NCBI GenBank assembly: GCA_024696635.1
Contig: JAILGP010000202.1
Location: 1 to 47,333 of the forward strand
Reading direction: 5' to 3'
Source: Eubacterium sp.
GTDB lineage: Bacteria; Bacillota; Clostridia; Lachnospirales; Lachnospiraceae
Length of the DNA stretch: 47,333 nucleotides
In this document: positions 19,601 to 27,154 of the stretch, piece after piece
How positions within the stretch are numbered: position 1 is the stretch's first letter
Layout of the letters: the number at the start of each line of letters is the position of its first letter
The notes under the pieces: generated by a model
Database searches by the model: none
Told to the model about the DNA's origin: nothing
Seen by the model: only the letters and a program-made list of their open reading frames with translations
Made by a program: the position numbers and the translations under genes

Positions 19601-21322
19601 AGCATCAATAGGAGGATTGGTTACCTGAGCAAACATCTGCTTGAAATAATAAAAGAGTGGCTGGTATTTTCCTGAAAGTGCAGCTATAGGAGTATCAATA
19701 CCCATAGACCCGATCTGTTCAGTTGCATTTAAAGCCATATTAAGAATTCCCTCATGATAATTTTCATAGGTATATCCAAATGCCTTCTGCAGCTTCTTTC
19801 TTTCTTCTCCTGATATTTCCTTAACCTTCTCGTTAGGAATCTTAATATTCCTTAGCTCTGTAAGTGACATATCCAGCCACTCACCATAAGGATTTCTATG
19901 AGCATATTTTTCCTTGATCTCATGGTCGCTGTATATTCTTCCTTCTCTTGTATCAATCATGAGAAGCTTACCAGGATAAAGCCTGTCCTTCTTTACTATA
20001 TGACTCTCATCCAGTTCAAGAACTCCAACCTCTGAAGAAAGAATAAGTCTTCCATCATCCATAACAATATATCTTGATGGACGAAGACCATTTCTATCCA
20101 GGATAGCTCCCATTACATCACCATCTGAAAAGAGGATTGATGCAGGGCCGTCCCATGGCTCCATCATTGTTGCATAATACTGATAGAAGTCTCTTTCCTC
20201 CTGGGAAAGTGTATCATTATGAGCCCATGGTTCAGGAATAAGTACACTTGCTGCAAGTGGAAGCTCCATTCCACTCATCATAAGAAATTCAAGTGTATTA
20301 TCCAGCATGGCTGAATCAGAACCGCTTGATGATATAACAGGAAGAACCTTTGTCATATCCTCATCAGATAACATTTCTGAATGCATAGTCTCTTCACGAG
20401 CCAGCATCTTATCTGCATTTCCCTTAATGGTATTGATCTCACCATTATGAACCATAAGACGGTTTGGATGAGCACGGTTCCAGCTAGGATTAGTATTTGT
20501 AGAGAATCTTGAATGAACCATTGCTATAGCAGCCTCATAATCCTGATCCATAAGGTCAAGGAAAAATGTTCTAAGCTGTCCTACAAGGAACATTCCCTTA
20601 TATACTATGGTTCTGCAGGAAAGTGAAGGGATATATGTGCTTACACTACACTGCTCGAACTCTCTTCTTATAATATAAAGCATACGGTCAAAAGCAAGAT
20701 CAGTATTTAATGAAGGCTGATTAGAAAATGCCTTTGAATGTCCTGAATTTTCAGATCCCTTGTGCATAGCCTTCTCTGGTATTGTAGCAAGGAGCTCCTT
20801 CTCAGATGGTCTTTCAATAAAAACCTGCTGTATAACCGGCATACATTCTCTCGCCTTACTTCCAAGAACCTCAGGATTAGTATCTACATTTCTCCAGCCT
20901 AATATCTTAAGACCATTTTTCTTTACTATGGTCTCAAACATATTTTTTGCCTGTCTTCTTTCAATATCTCCCTGTGGGAAGAAGAACATTCCGACACCAT
21001 ATGGTCTTTCTATAAGATTCTCAGAAGAATCTGAAGACTCACTATTATTATCAGCAGCCTTTGGAAGAATCACTCCTTCAGCAGCCATAACCTTTCTGAA
21101 AAATTTGTGAGGAATCTGAGTGAGAATACCAACACCATCACCGGTCTTTCCTTCGGCATCCTTACCAGCTCTATGTTCCAGTCTCTCAACTATTGAAAGA
21201 GCATCAGCAACCAGACTATGGCTCTTCTTTCCATCTATTTGAATAATAGCTCCGATACCACAGTTATCATGTTCAAAAGACATATCATATAGTCCTTTTT
21301 CCTGCAGTTCCTTCAAATTCAT
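16613..21322 (-). CDS. gltB: Glutamate synthase (GOGAT) large subunit
   Basis: A 1569-residue GltB. Residues 1-20 form a propeptide before Cys21 (DN-CGIGAI), the N-terminal glutaminase nucleophile. The central and FMN-binding domains follow, with YDGGTGAAP and the iron-sulfur cluster cysteines in CVMMRVCQHDTCPMG, then the C-terminal GXGXG beta-helix. It transfers the amide of glutamine to 2-oxoglutarate with the GltD subunit. Two Ser/Asn-rich insertions (about residues 88-105 and 175-205) add to the usual length of about 1500. Its partner gltD is not adjacent: purF, trpE and trpG lie between. Each subunit gene has its own matching promoter and attenuator. Confidence 0.97.
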   Translation of the reverse strand: MNLKELQEKGLYDMSFEHDNCGIGAIIQIDGKKSHSLVADALSIVERLEHRAGKDAEGKTGDGVGILTQIPHKFFRKVMAAEGVILPKAADNNSESSDSSENLIERPYGVGMFFFPQGDIERRQAKNMFETIVKKNGLKILGWRNVDTNPEVLGSKARECMPVIQQVFIERPSEKELLATIPEKAMHKGSENSGHSKAFSNQPSLNTDLAFDRMLYIIRREFEQCSVSTYIPSLSCRTIVYKGMFLVGQLRTFFLDLMDQDYEAAIAMVHSRFSTNTNPSWNRAHPNRLMVHNGEINTIKGNADKMLAREETMHSEMLSDEDMTKVLPVISSSGSDSAMLDNTLEFLMMSGMELPLAASVLIPEPWAHNDTLSQEERDFYQYYATMMEPWDGPASILFSDGDVMGAILDRNGLRPSRYIVMDDGRLILSSEVGVLELDESHIVKKDRLYPGKLLMIDTREGRIYSDHEIKEKYAHRNPYGEWLDMSLTELRNIKIPNEKVKEISGEERKKLQKAFGYTYENYHEGILNMALNATEQIGSMGIDTPIAALSGKYQPLFYYFKQMFAQVTNPPIDAEREKIVTSRSVYVGKNGNLLKESYENCQVLKIHNPILTDLDILKIERLDKKGFKVAKVSTLFYKSTPMKHVISHLFVEVDRAYRQGANILILTDRGVDENHVALPSLLAVAAVHKHLVDTKKNTAMSLILESGEPREVHHFATLLGYGASAVNPYLAHATIGELIEDGLLDKDYYAAVEDYDEAILSGIVKIASKMGISTIQSYQGSKIFEAIGISSEVIDDYFEGTVSRIEGITLEDIAEAVDAQHSKAFDPLGLPVNLELSALGRHKLRSQGENHRYNPKTIHMLQLSTREGNYEKFIEYTKMVDAEQTGYLRSMIDFKYPDKGVSLDEVESEESIMMRFKTGAMSYGSISEEAHQTLAIAMNHIHGKSNSGEGGESDERIASAGTKNDRSSAIKQVASGRFGVTSKYLVSARELQIKMAQGAKPGEGGHLPGKKVYPWIAKTRHSTPGVSLISPPPHHDIYSIEDLAQLIYDLKCANKQARISVKLVSESGVGTVAAGVAKAGAQVILVSGYDGGTGAAPLSSIHNAGLPWELGLAETHQTLVANGLRNQVIIETDGKLMSGRDVVIAAILGAEEYGFATAPLVTMGCVMMRVCQHDTCPMGVATQNPELRKRFQGKPEYVENFMYFVARQLREYMAKLGVRSIDELVGRTDLLKVKEDLSKSEQRLSLEKVLLDMSSVDRNKQTFHKELAYNFKLEDTKDEQILLKNKGIRQLLGLEGKKSPDKNIDKQSIDINITNIDRTFGTLLGAEITRAYPDGLEEDSITINAKGSGGQSFGAFIPSGLTIDLTGDSNDYFGKGMSGGKLIVHAPENAAYNAEENIIIGNVALYGATSGQAYIAGVAGERFCVRNSGATAVVEGVGEHGCEYMTGGLAVILGPTGKNFAAGMSGGVAYVLDEENTLYKNLNKQLVLMEKVEYKSDKEELKKLIEKHVKYTGSIKGQKILDDFDNYVEAFKKIIPSDYKEILHLTTQYEEQGMNHEQAQIEAFTELVG

Positions 21323-21370
21323 CTTATTTTCTCCTCTCCATGATTTTACTTATGTGGGAAAAAAACAAAA

Positions 21371-21400
21371 AGGCACTTCGAGTTATTACTCAAAGCGCCT
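21371..21400 (-). terminator. Leader attenuator (terminator) upstream of gltB
   Basis: A fully paired 13-bp stem (AGGCGCUUUGAGU with ACUCGAAGUGCCU, including G-U pairs) closes an AAUA tetraloop and is followed by UUUUUGUUUUU. It lies 48 bp before the gltB ATG and downstream of the promoter. The 5' arm overlaps the hexaloop hairpin. Confidence 0.88.
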
Positions 21401-21407
21401 TTGCTTT
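21392..21407 (-). promoter_or_regulatory. ANTAR-type hexaloop hairpin in the gltB leader
   Basis: RNA AAAGC-AAAGGC-GCUUU, a 5-bp stem with a hexaloop carrying A1 and G4. The GCUUU arm belongs also to the terminator stem. Just upstream, UAAA/UUUA could close an ACGGA loop as a weak first hairpin; this is uncertain. Confidence 0.7.
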
Positions 21408-21437
21408 TAAATCCGTTTTATTTTTTAAATTATTATT

Positions 21438-21465
21438 AGTATATAACTTTATTTTTAAAAGTCAA
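21438..21465 (-). promoter_or_regulatory. gltB promoter
   Basis: TTGACT (21465-21460), 16 bp, TATACT (21443-21438). The initiation point should lie about 35 nt before the terminator stem. Confidence 0.8.
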
Positions 21466-21519
21466 GTGTAAATTTGCTTAATTTTATTAAATATCTAATT
21501 ATTTTTTTTATATTATAAA

Positions 21520-22107
21520 TTAAGCCTTATTTATATGGACAAAGTTCTCAAGAATACCATTTCCCTCTGGAGTAAGTATTGATTCAGGATGGAACTGAAG
21601 TCCATAAAGATTATAATCTCTATGCTTTACAGCCATTACCTCATTATCATCATCTGATAGAGCTATAACAACAAGTTCATCAGGAAGAGTTTCCTCCTTT
21701 GCAGCAAGAGAATGATATCTTGCCACCTTAAGCTTGCCATCCTCCAGTCCAAGTCCCTTAAATATAGGAATATCTTCTTTAATAGTACATACAGACTGCT
21801 TACCATGCATAAGTCTCTTTGCATATGTTACCGTAGCTCCAAAGATTTCACATATTGCCTGGTGTCCCAGACATACTCCAAGAATTGGAATCTTGCCTGC
21901 AAAATACTTAGCAACCTCTTCACATATTCCAGCTTCACTTGGCTTTCCAGGACCTGGTGAAAGAATTATATGGGAAGGTCCCATTTCTTCTATTTCCTGA
22001 ATTGTCATTTCATCATTACGGATAACCTTGATATCCGGTTCTATACTTCCTATCAGCTGATAAAGGTTATAAGAAAAAGAGTCATAATTATCAATCAAAA
22101 GAATCAT
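21520..22107 (-). CDS. trpG: Anthranilate synthase component II (glutamine amidotransferase)
   Basis: A 195-residue class I amidotransferase: LIDNYDSFSYNLYQ start, GPGKP, nucleophile in GVCLGHQ, and the His-Glu pair in QFHPESILTPEG. It supplies ammonia to the chorismate enzyme encoded by the overlapping upstream gene (17-bp overlap). Such subunits are often shared between anthranilate and aminodeoxychorismate synthases, so it may also serve folate synthesis as PabA. No other trp gene is nearby, and no terminator is seen between this gene and the gltB promoter. Confidence 0.92.
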   Translation of the reverse strand: MILLIDNYDSFSYNLYQLIGSIEPDIKVIRNDEMTIQEIEEMGPSHIILSPGPGKPSEAGICEEVAKYFAGKIPILGVCLGHQAICEIFGATVTYAKRLMHGKQSVCTIKEDIPIFKGLGLEDGKLKVARYHSLAAKEETLPDELVVIALSDDDNEVMAVKHRDYNLYGLQFHPESILTPEGNGILENFVHINKA

Positions 22108-23560
22108 AGCTTTCCCCCTCCTTAAGTGCCTTTATAACTGCCATAGCCTTATTAATGGTTTCCTGATATTCCTTTTCAGGAACAGAATCTGCAACGATTC
22201 CAGCACCGCTCCTTACGAATACATTTCCATTCTTCTTATATGCTATTCTTATGGCAATACAGGTATCCATATTTCCAGTAAAATCTATATATCCTATTGC
22301 TCCGCCGTATATACCACGCTTGCAGTTTTCAAGCTGATCTATAAGCTGACAGGCCCTTATCTTAGGGGCACCTGAAAGTGTACCTGCAGGAAGGACAGCC
22401 TCTATAGCATCAAGGGCATCCTTGTCGTCTCTGATTATACCCTTTACTGTTGAACCTATATGCATTACATGAGAAAAACGAAGTATATCCAAATAGCTTT
22501 CTACTTCAACAGTACCAAACTTACTTACACGTCCCAGGTCATTACGTCCAAGGTCCACCAGCATATTATGCTCAGCCAGTTCCTTCTGGTCCTGTAGAAG
22601 TTCTTCCTCTAGAGCCTTATCCTCCTCATAGTCAGCGCCTCTTGGTCTTGTACCTGCAAGAGGGAAGGTACGGAGAACTCCATTTTCAAGTTTAACCAGT
22701 GTCTCAGGTGAAGCACCAGCCACCTCCACATCTGTTCCCGAAAAATAGAACATATATGGAGAAGGATTGATAGTTCTTAGATTTCTATAAGTATCCAGGA
22801 GGCTGCCTTCAAATGGAGCTGAAAGCCTGTTTGAAAGAACTATCTGGAATATATCACCTTCATAAATATGTCTCTTGGCATCCTCAACCATCTGAGAATA
22901 CTCTTCCTCGGAGAAAAGTGGACTTATCTGCCCCAGAAGCCTTCCACCCTCATCCTTTGATTTATCACCAGTCTTTAAGAGCTTTATAAGTCTCTTCAGC
23001 TCTTCAGATGCACGCTTATATTCTGACTCTATATCAGAAAGCTTTATATTAACAATAAGGATAATCTTCTGTTTTACATTATCAAATGCAATGACCTTAT
23101 CAAAAAGCATAAGGTCCACATCCTTAAATTCATTTTCATCCCTGACATCAGACTTAAGAACAGGCTCGCTGTATTTAATAAAGTCATAGGAAAAATATCC
23201 CACAAGTCCTCCGGTAAAGGATGGAAGATAATTAAAACGAGGGCTCTTATATTCTGATAAAATCTGTCTAAGATAGGCTGCCGGATTATCTGTTTCAATG
23301 GTTTTATCCTTATCCTTTAGAATTCCGTCTATACAGCTTATCTCCTTTTTAGGTTCGAAGCCTAGAAATGTATATCTGCCCCAGGTTTCATTTTCAGCAG
23401 CTGACTCAAGCATATAGGTATGAGTATCAGCCTTTTTAAGAATACGAAGAGCTTCAATAGGAGTTGTAAAATCAGAAAGAATCTCGCAGCTTACAGGAGC
23501 TACTGTATACTCTTCCCTATTTAAAGCTCTCAGCTCTTCTAAGGTTGGTTTGATGTTCAT
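22091..23560 (-). CDS. trpE: Anthranilate synthase component I
   Basis: The start is set at the ATG at 23560 (MNIKPTLEELRAL), preceded by AGAGGAAAT, giving 489 residues. The open frame continues 50 codons upstream, but these codons come from a 12-bp tandem repeat (ISIV repeats) and are surely not protein. MLESA in the N-terminal domain fits the TrpE regulatory site, and the chorismate-binding core has NPSPYMFY, AGTRPRG, ELAEHNMLVDLGRND, AGTLSGAPK and RSGAGIVADS. It makes anthranilate with TrpG. PabB is the alternative, but length and N-terminus favour TrpE. It is the third gene of gltD-purF-trpE-trpG; no trp leader peptide, TRAP site or T-box is visible in front. Confidence 0.92.
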   Translation of the reverse strand: MNIKPTLEELRALNREEYTVAPVSCEILSDFTTPIEALRILKKADTHTYMLESAAENETWGRYTFLGFEPKKEISCIDGILKDKDKTIETDNPAAYLRQILSEYKSPRFNYLPSFTGGLVGYFSYDFIKYSEPVLKSDVRDENEFKDVDLMLFDKVIAFDNVKQKIILIVNIKLSDIESEYKRASEELKRLIKLLKTGDKSKDEGGRLLGQISPLFSEEEYSQMVEDAKRHIYEGDIFQIVLSNRLSAPFEGSLLDTYRNLRTINPSPYMFYFSGTDVEVAGASPETLVKLENGVLRTFPLAGTRPRGADYEEDKALEEELLQDQKELAEHNMLVDLGRNDLGRVSKFGTVEVESYLDILRFSHVMHIGSTVKGIIRDDKDALDAIEAVLPAGTLSGAPKIRACQLIDQLENCKRGIYGGAIGYIDFTGNMDTCIAIRIAYKKNGNVFVRSGAGIVADSVPEKEYQETINKAMAVIKALKEGESYDSFD

Positions 23561-23628
23561 GTTACAACATTTCCTCTTTCCATAAAAACTTATGCCTTGA
23601 TCAGGAAATATATAAATTCTTATCAGTA

Positions 23629-23707
23629 TTCTTATAACTATACTTATTACTATACTTATTACTATACTTATTACTATACTTATTACTATACTTATTACTA
23701 TACTTAT
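23629..23707. repeat. 12-bp tandem repeat between purF and trpE
   Basis: The unit TACTTATTACTA occurs five times exactly (23641-23700), with a partial copy after (23701-23707) and a diverged copy before (23629-23640). It lies in the 235-bp gap before trpE. The rest of that gap is AT-rich and shows no terminator or clear promoter. Confidence 0.9.
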
Positions 23708-23795
23708 CAATTATGTTAGCAATCAGCATTTTCCATAATCAAGACATTCCTTATTATAACTTAAGGACTATAAATAAGAAACCTGTTTTTATTTT

Positions 23796-25202
23796 TTATT
23801 TTACAGGATATTCATTGTTGAAACATGCGGTGCAAAGAGGAAGATCACCAACCATGGTTTTAAAATCCTCTATAGCCAGGTACTGAAGGGAATCTGCTCC
23901 TACGCTTTTACATACCTCCTCACTGGAATGCTGAGAAGCTATAAGCTGCTTTGCAGTAGGTACATCTGTTCCATAATAGCAGGGATATAAAAATGGAGGT
24001 GAACTTATCCTTACATGAACAGCCTTTGCTCCGGCCGCCTTCAGCATCTCAATAAGCTGCTTCATGGTAGTTCCACGTACAATAGAATCATCTATTATAA
24101 TGATACTTTTATCCTTTACAACACTTTTAAGAACGCTAAGCTTCATATGTACTGCAGTCTGACGTTCCTTGTCGGTAGGCTTTATAAAGCTTCTTCCTAT
24201 ATAACTGTTTTTATGAAATGCATGGGCAAAGGGAATTCCTGACTCCAAGGCATAGCCTTCCGCCGCAGCTATACCTGACTCAGGTACACCCACGACTATA
24301 TCAGCCTTAACATCTGACTTTCTTGCCAGAGCTCTTCCTGCATTTACCCTTGCCTCATGAATCTCAATTCCGTCCATAACAGAATCATTTCTGGCAAAAT
24401 AAATATATTCAAATATACAGTGGGCCCTTTTCTTCTGGCATAAGGTCCTATCAGAGCTTACTCCATCTCTGGTAACAGATATAACCTCACCTGGTTCTAT
24501 ATCCCTTACCACCTGACCTCCTACAGCATCAATTGCAGCACTTTCTGAGGCCAGTATATAGGTATCTTCCTCTCCAGTACTGCCCTTCTTCTTCCCAAGA
24601 ATAAGAGGCTTAATACCAAAAGGATCCCTTACTCCAACCATTTTCCTCGGGCTCATAATGACCACAGCATAACCGCCCTTAAGCTTTGATGCGGACTTCT
24701 TTATTGCTTCTTCAATAGTCTGACTATTTACTCTTTCACCTATTATCTCATAGGCAAGAACCTCCGTATCAGAGGTTGTATAATGGGCAAGTCCCTTAAA
24801 CATCTGCTCATACTTTAGATCCAGGGCATTTACTATATTTCCATTATGTACCAGGGCCAGTATTCCCTTTATATAATTCATGGCTATAGGCTGGGCATTC
24901 TCAACCCTGCTCCCTCCAGTTGTGGAATAGCGCACATGACCTACTCCTATGTTGCCCTTCATATTCTGCAGGGCTTCCTCATGAAAAACCTCACTTACAA
25001 GGCCCATATCCTTTTTTATGGAAAGATTACCCATGGGGCCAAATGTATCTGAAACCGCTATTCCTGCCGCTTCCTGTCCCCTATGTTGAAGAGCTGTCAG
25101 TCCATAATAAATATCCTGAGCTACAGCTTCTCCTGATAAAGAATATATTCCGAAAACTCCACATTCCTCATGTATCTTGTCATCTGCCATGACGCTATTC
25201 AT
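23796..25202 (-). CDS. purF: Amidophosphoribosyltransferase (glutamine PRPP amidotransferase)
   Basis: A 468-residue PurF of the Bacillus type. A short propeptide precedes Cys14 (HEECGVFGI), the N-terminal glutaminase nucleophile. The PRTase domain has the PRPP loop IIIIDDSIVRGTTM. Iron-sulfur-type cysteines appear in RAHCIFEY, FLYPCYYG and the C-terminal PLCTACF. It catalyses the first committed step of purine synthesis. AGGAGG lies 9 bp before the ATG. It is placed between gltD and trpE, away from any other pur gene, which suggests grouping by glutamine use rather than by pathway. Confidence 0.96.
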   Translation of the reverse strand: MNSVMADDKIHEECGVFGIYSLSGEAVAQDIYYGLTALQHRGQEAAGIAVSDTFGPMGNLSIKKDMGLVSEVFHEEALQNMKGNIGVGHVRYSTTGGSRVENAQPIAMNYIKGILALVHNGNIVNALDLKYEQMFKGLAHYTTSDTEVLAYEIIGERVNSQTIEEAIKKSASKLKGGYAVVIMSPRKMVGVRDPFGIKPLILGKKKGSTGEEDTYILASESAAIDAVGGQVVRDIEPGEVISVTRDGVSSDRTLCQKKRAHCIFEYIYFARNDSVMDGIEIHEARVNAGRALARKSDVKADIVVGVPESGIAAAEGYALESGIPFAHAFHKNSYIGRSFIKPTDKERQTAVHMKLSVLKSVVKDKSIIIIDDSIVRGTTMKQLIEMLKAAGAKAVHVRISSPPFLYPCYYGTDVPTAKQLIASQHSSEEVCKSVGADSLQYLAIEDFKTMVGDLPLCTACFNNEYPVK

Positions 25203-25281
25203 TAGTTTTTTCCTCCTGAATTATAGGGCTTGATTTTGGGCTTAAAAACATCTAAAAGCCAAGATAAAAGTAATAAGAAAA

Positions 25282-26877
25282 CTATCCTTCATACATAAGA
25301 TAGTGGTCTACCTCCATGGCAGCCTTTCTACCTTCTGCAATCGCCCATACCACAAGTGACTGTCCTCTATGCATATCACCGGCTACGAAAACTCCTGGCT
25401 TTGATGTAGCAAAATGTCCCATATCAGTCTTAACATTGGTCCTGCCATCCACAGCTACTCCAAAGCCCTCTGTTACATAGCTTTCACTTCCTAAAAAGCC
25501 TGCTGCAATAAGAACCAGCTGTGCAGGGATTTCTCTTTGGCTTCCCTCAACCTGAACCATATTCATACGACCTGTTTTTTCATCCTTCTCAGCCTTAAGA
25601 TCTACTATTACAACTGACTTAAGAATACTTTCCTTATCCTTTTTCTCACTTATAAATTCCTTTACTGTTGTCTGATATACTCTAGGATCATTTCCAAATT
25701 TATAAATAGCCTCTTCCTGACCATAATCAGTCTTAAGAGTACGAGGCCACTCAGGCCATGGGTTAGTGCTAAGTCTTTCAGCTGGAGGACAAGGCATCAT
25801 CTCAAGCTGGGTAACTGATTTAGCACCAAGTCTTATACAAGAACCAAGGCAGTCATTTCCAGTATCACCACCACCTATTACCACAACATCCTTTCCCTTA
25901 ACCATGTCAGTAATATCGGATGATACAAGGCTTACAGGCTTTTCATCTGCAATATTTTTATCTATATCATTTTTTGATCCTACATTTTTCTTATCATAAT
26001 TATCCAGAAGACTCTTTGTTACTCTTCCAAGAAAATCTACTGCAAAGTAAATCCCCTTAGCCTCTCTTCCAGGAGCCTTTATATCTCTAGGATTGGAAGC
26101 TCCACATGCAAGTACTACAGCATCATACTCTGCCTCTAATTCTGCCGCACTTATATACTTGGTCTTTTCTGTAACATTTGTATTATATTTTTTACTTCCG
26201 CATACATTTACATTTGTCACAAAGCTTATACCGGCTTCTTCCATCATATGAACACGTCTATCAATAATGGCCTTGTCCAGCTTCATATTAGGGATACCAT
26301 ATCTGAGAAGTCCGCCTATTCTGTCATTTCTCTCATATACAGTCACGCTATGTCCACGTCTGTTAAGGAACTGTGCCACAGCAAGACCTGAAGGACCACT
26401 TCCAACAACCGCAACCTTTTTACCAGTTCTGGTTTTAGGAGCCTTTTCTGAAACAAGCCCCTTTGCAAATGCATTTTCAACGATCAGCTTTTCATTCTCC
26501 TTAGTGGCAACAGGCTGGTCATGAAGCCCGCAGGTACAGGCATTTTCACATAGAGCAGGACATACTCTTGATGTGAATTCAGGAAAACTATGTGTCATAC
26601 TTAGTCTCTTATAAGCCAGCTCAAGATTTCCCTTGTATACCAGATCATTAAATTCTGGAACCAGATTGTTAAGGGGACAACCTGATGCCATTCCAGCTAT
26701 CATGGCTCCTGCCTGACAAAATGGCAAACCGCAGTCCATACATCTTGCAGCCTGAAGCTTCTGCTCTTCTACAGTCAGCTGTGAGTGGAATTCATTAAAA
26801 TTAAAAATTCTCATTTCCTCACTGATAACAGGTCCTGTAACTCTTTCATACTCTAAGAAGCCTGTAGTCTTTCCCAT
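25282..26877 (-). CDS. gltD: Glutamate synthase small subunit
   Basis: A 531-residue GltD, slightly longer than the usual 480-500. The N-terminal 4Fe-4S cysteines are CMDCGLPFC, ASGCPL and CPALCENACTCG. An FAD Rossmann motif (VVGSGPSGLAVAQFLNRRG) and an NADPH motif (VVIGGGDTGNDCLG) follow. It passes electrons from NAD(P)H to the FMN of GltB. It is first in gltD-purF-trpE-trpG and has its own promoter and attenuator. Extra length sits between the two nucleotide-binding motifs (a Lys/Asp-rich insertion near residues 290-325). Confidence 0.94.
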   Translation of the reverse strand: MGKTTGFLEYERVTGPVISEEMRIFNFNEFHSQLTVEEQKLQAARCMDCGLPFCQAGAMIAGMASGCPLNNLVPEFNDLVYKGNLELAYKRLSMTHSFPEFTSRVCPALCENACTCGLHDQPVATKENEKLIVENAFAKGLVSEKAPKTRTGKKVAVVGSGPSGLAVAQFLNRRGHSVTVYERNDRIGGLLRYGIPNMKLDKAIIDRRVHMMEEAGISFVTNVNVCGSKKYNTNVTEKTKYISAAELEAEYDAVVLACGASNPRDIKAPGREAKGIYFAVDFLGRVTKSLLDNYDKKNVGSKNDIDKNIADEKPVSLVSSDITDMVKGKDVVVIGGGDTGNDCLGSCIRLGAKSVTQLEMMPCPPAERLSTNPWPEWPRTLKTDYGQEEAIYKFGNDPRVYQTTVKEFISEKKDKESILKSVVIVDLKAEKDEKTGRMNMVQVEGSQREIPAQLVLIAAGFLGSESYVTEGFGVAVDGRTNVKTDMGHFATSKPGVFVAGDMHRGQSLVVWAIAEGRKAAMEVDHYLMYEG

Positions 26878-26909
26878 AGTCTTGTACCTCGCATTTCCTT
26901 ATATTTGGA

Positions 26910-26925
26910 GCGGAATATTATCCGC
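26910..26925 (-). other. Small hairpin after the gltD attenuator
   Basis: RNA GCGGA-UAAUAU-UCCGC forms a 5-bp stem directly after the attenuator's U tract and before the gltD ribosome-binding site. The six-base loop lacks the A1/G4 pattern. Function unknown; it has no equivalent in the gltB leader. Confidence 0.4.
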
Positions 26926-26937
26926 AAAAAAACAAAA

Positions 26938-26967
26938 AGGCACTTCGAGTATATACTCAAAGCGCCT
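26938..26967 (-). terminator. Leader attenuator (terminator) upstream of gltD
   Basis: AGGCGCUUUGAGU pairs with ACUCGAAGUGCCU around an AUAU loop and is followed by UUUUUGUUUUUUU. Apart from the loop it is the same as the gltB attenuator. It lies 60 bp before the gltD ATG. Confidence 0.88.
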
Positions 26968-26974
26968 TTGCTTT
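26959..26974 (-). promoter_or_regulatory. ANTAR-type hexaloop hairpin in the gltD leader
   Basis: RNA AAAGC-AAAGGC-GCUUU, identical to the gltB copy, with A1 and G4 in the hexaloop; its 3' arm is shared with the terminator. Upstream, AAAAUU/AAUUUU could form another stem, but with an 11-base loop. Confidence 0.7.
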
Positions 26975-27010
26975 AAAATTCATATATTGTTAATTTTGAA
27001 AACTGATTTT

Positions 27011-27038
27011 AGTATAATACTTAATTTTCAAAAGTCAA
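27011..27038 (-). promoter_or_regulatory. Promoter of gltD-purF-trpE-trpG
   Basis: TTGACT (27038-27033), 16 bp, TATACT (27016-27011), the same boxes and spacing as before gltB and pyrG. Confidence 0.8.
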
Positions 27039-27072
27039 GAAGAAAAATTATTTATTTAATTAGATACATAAC

Positions 27073-27115
27073 AAAAAGCGAAGAGCCATACCATGAAATT
27101 CATGATATGACTCTT
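27073..27115 (-). terminator. Terminator after amtB
   Basis: A long stem of about 16 bp (AAGAGUCAUAUCAUGA with its partner ending GGCUCUU) is followed by CGCUUUUUG. It lies 40 bp past the amtB stop and separates amtB from the gltD promoter. Confidence 0.85.
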
Positions 27116-27154
27116 CTTGGCTATGTCTCAAAGGGTATCTAAACAGCTATTTAA

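Noticed and set aside
23629-23707. CRISPR-like array
   Set aside because: The repeats are 12 bp with no spacers, and there are no cas genes.
23561-23710. N-terminal extension of TrpE made of ISIV repeats
   Set aside because: It is encoded by a tandem DNA repeat, has no ribosome-binding site at its start, and the ATG at 23560 begins the conserved protein.
23561-23795. Trp T-box, TRAP site or leader peptide before trpE
   Set aside because: There are no T-box core sequences, no (G/U)AG repeats and no short Trp-rich reading frame.
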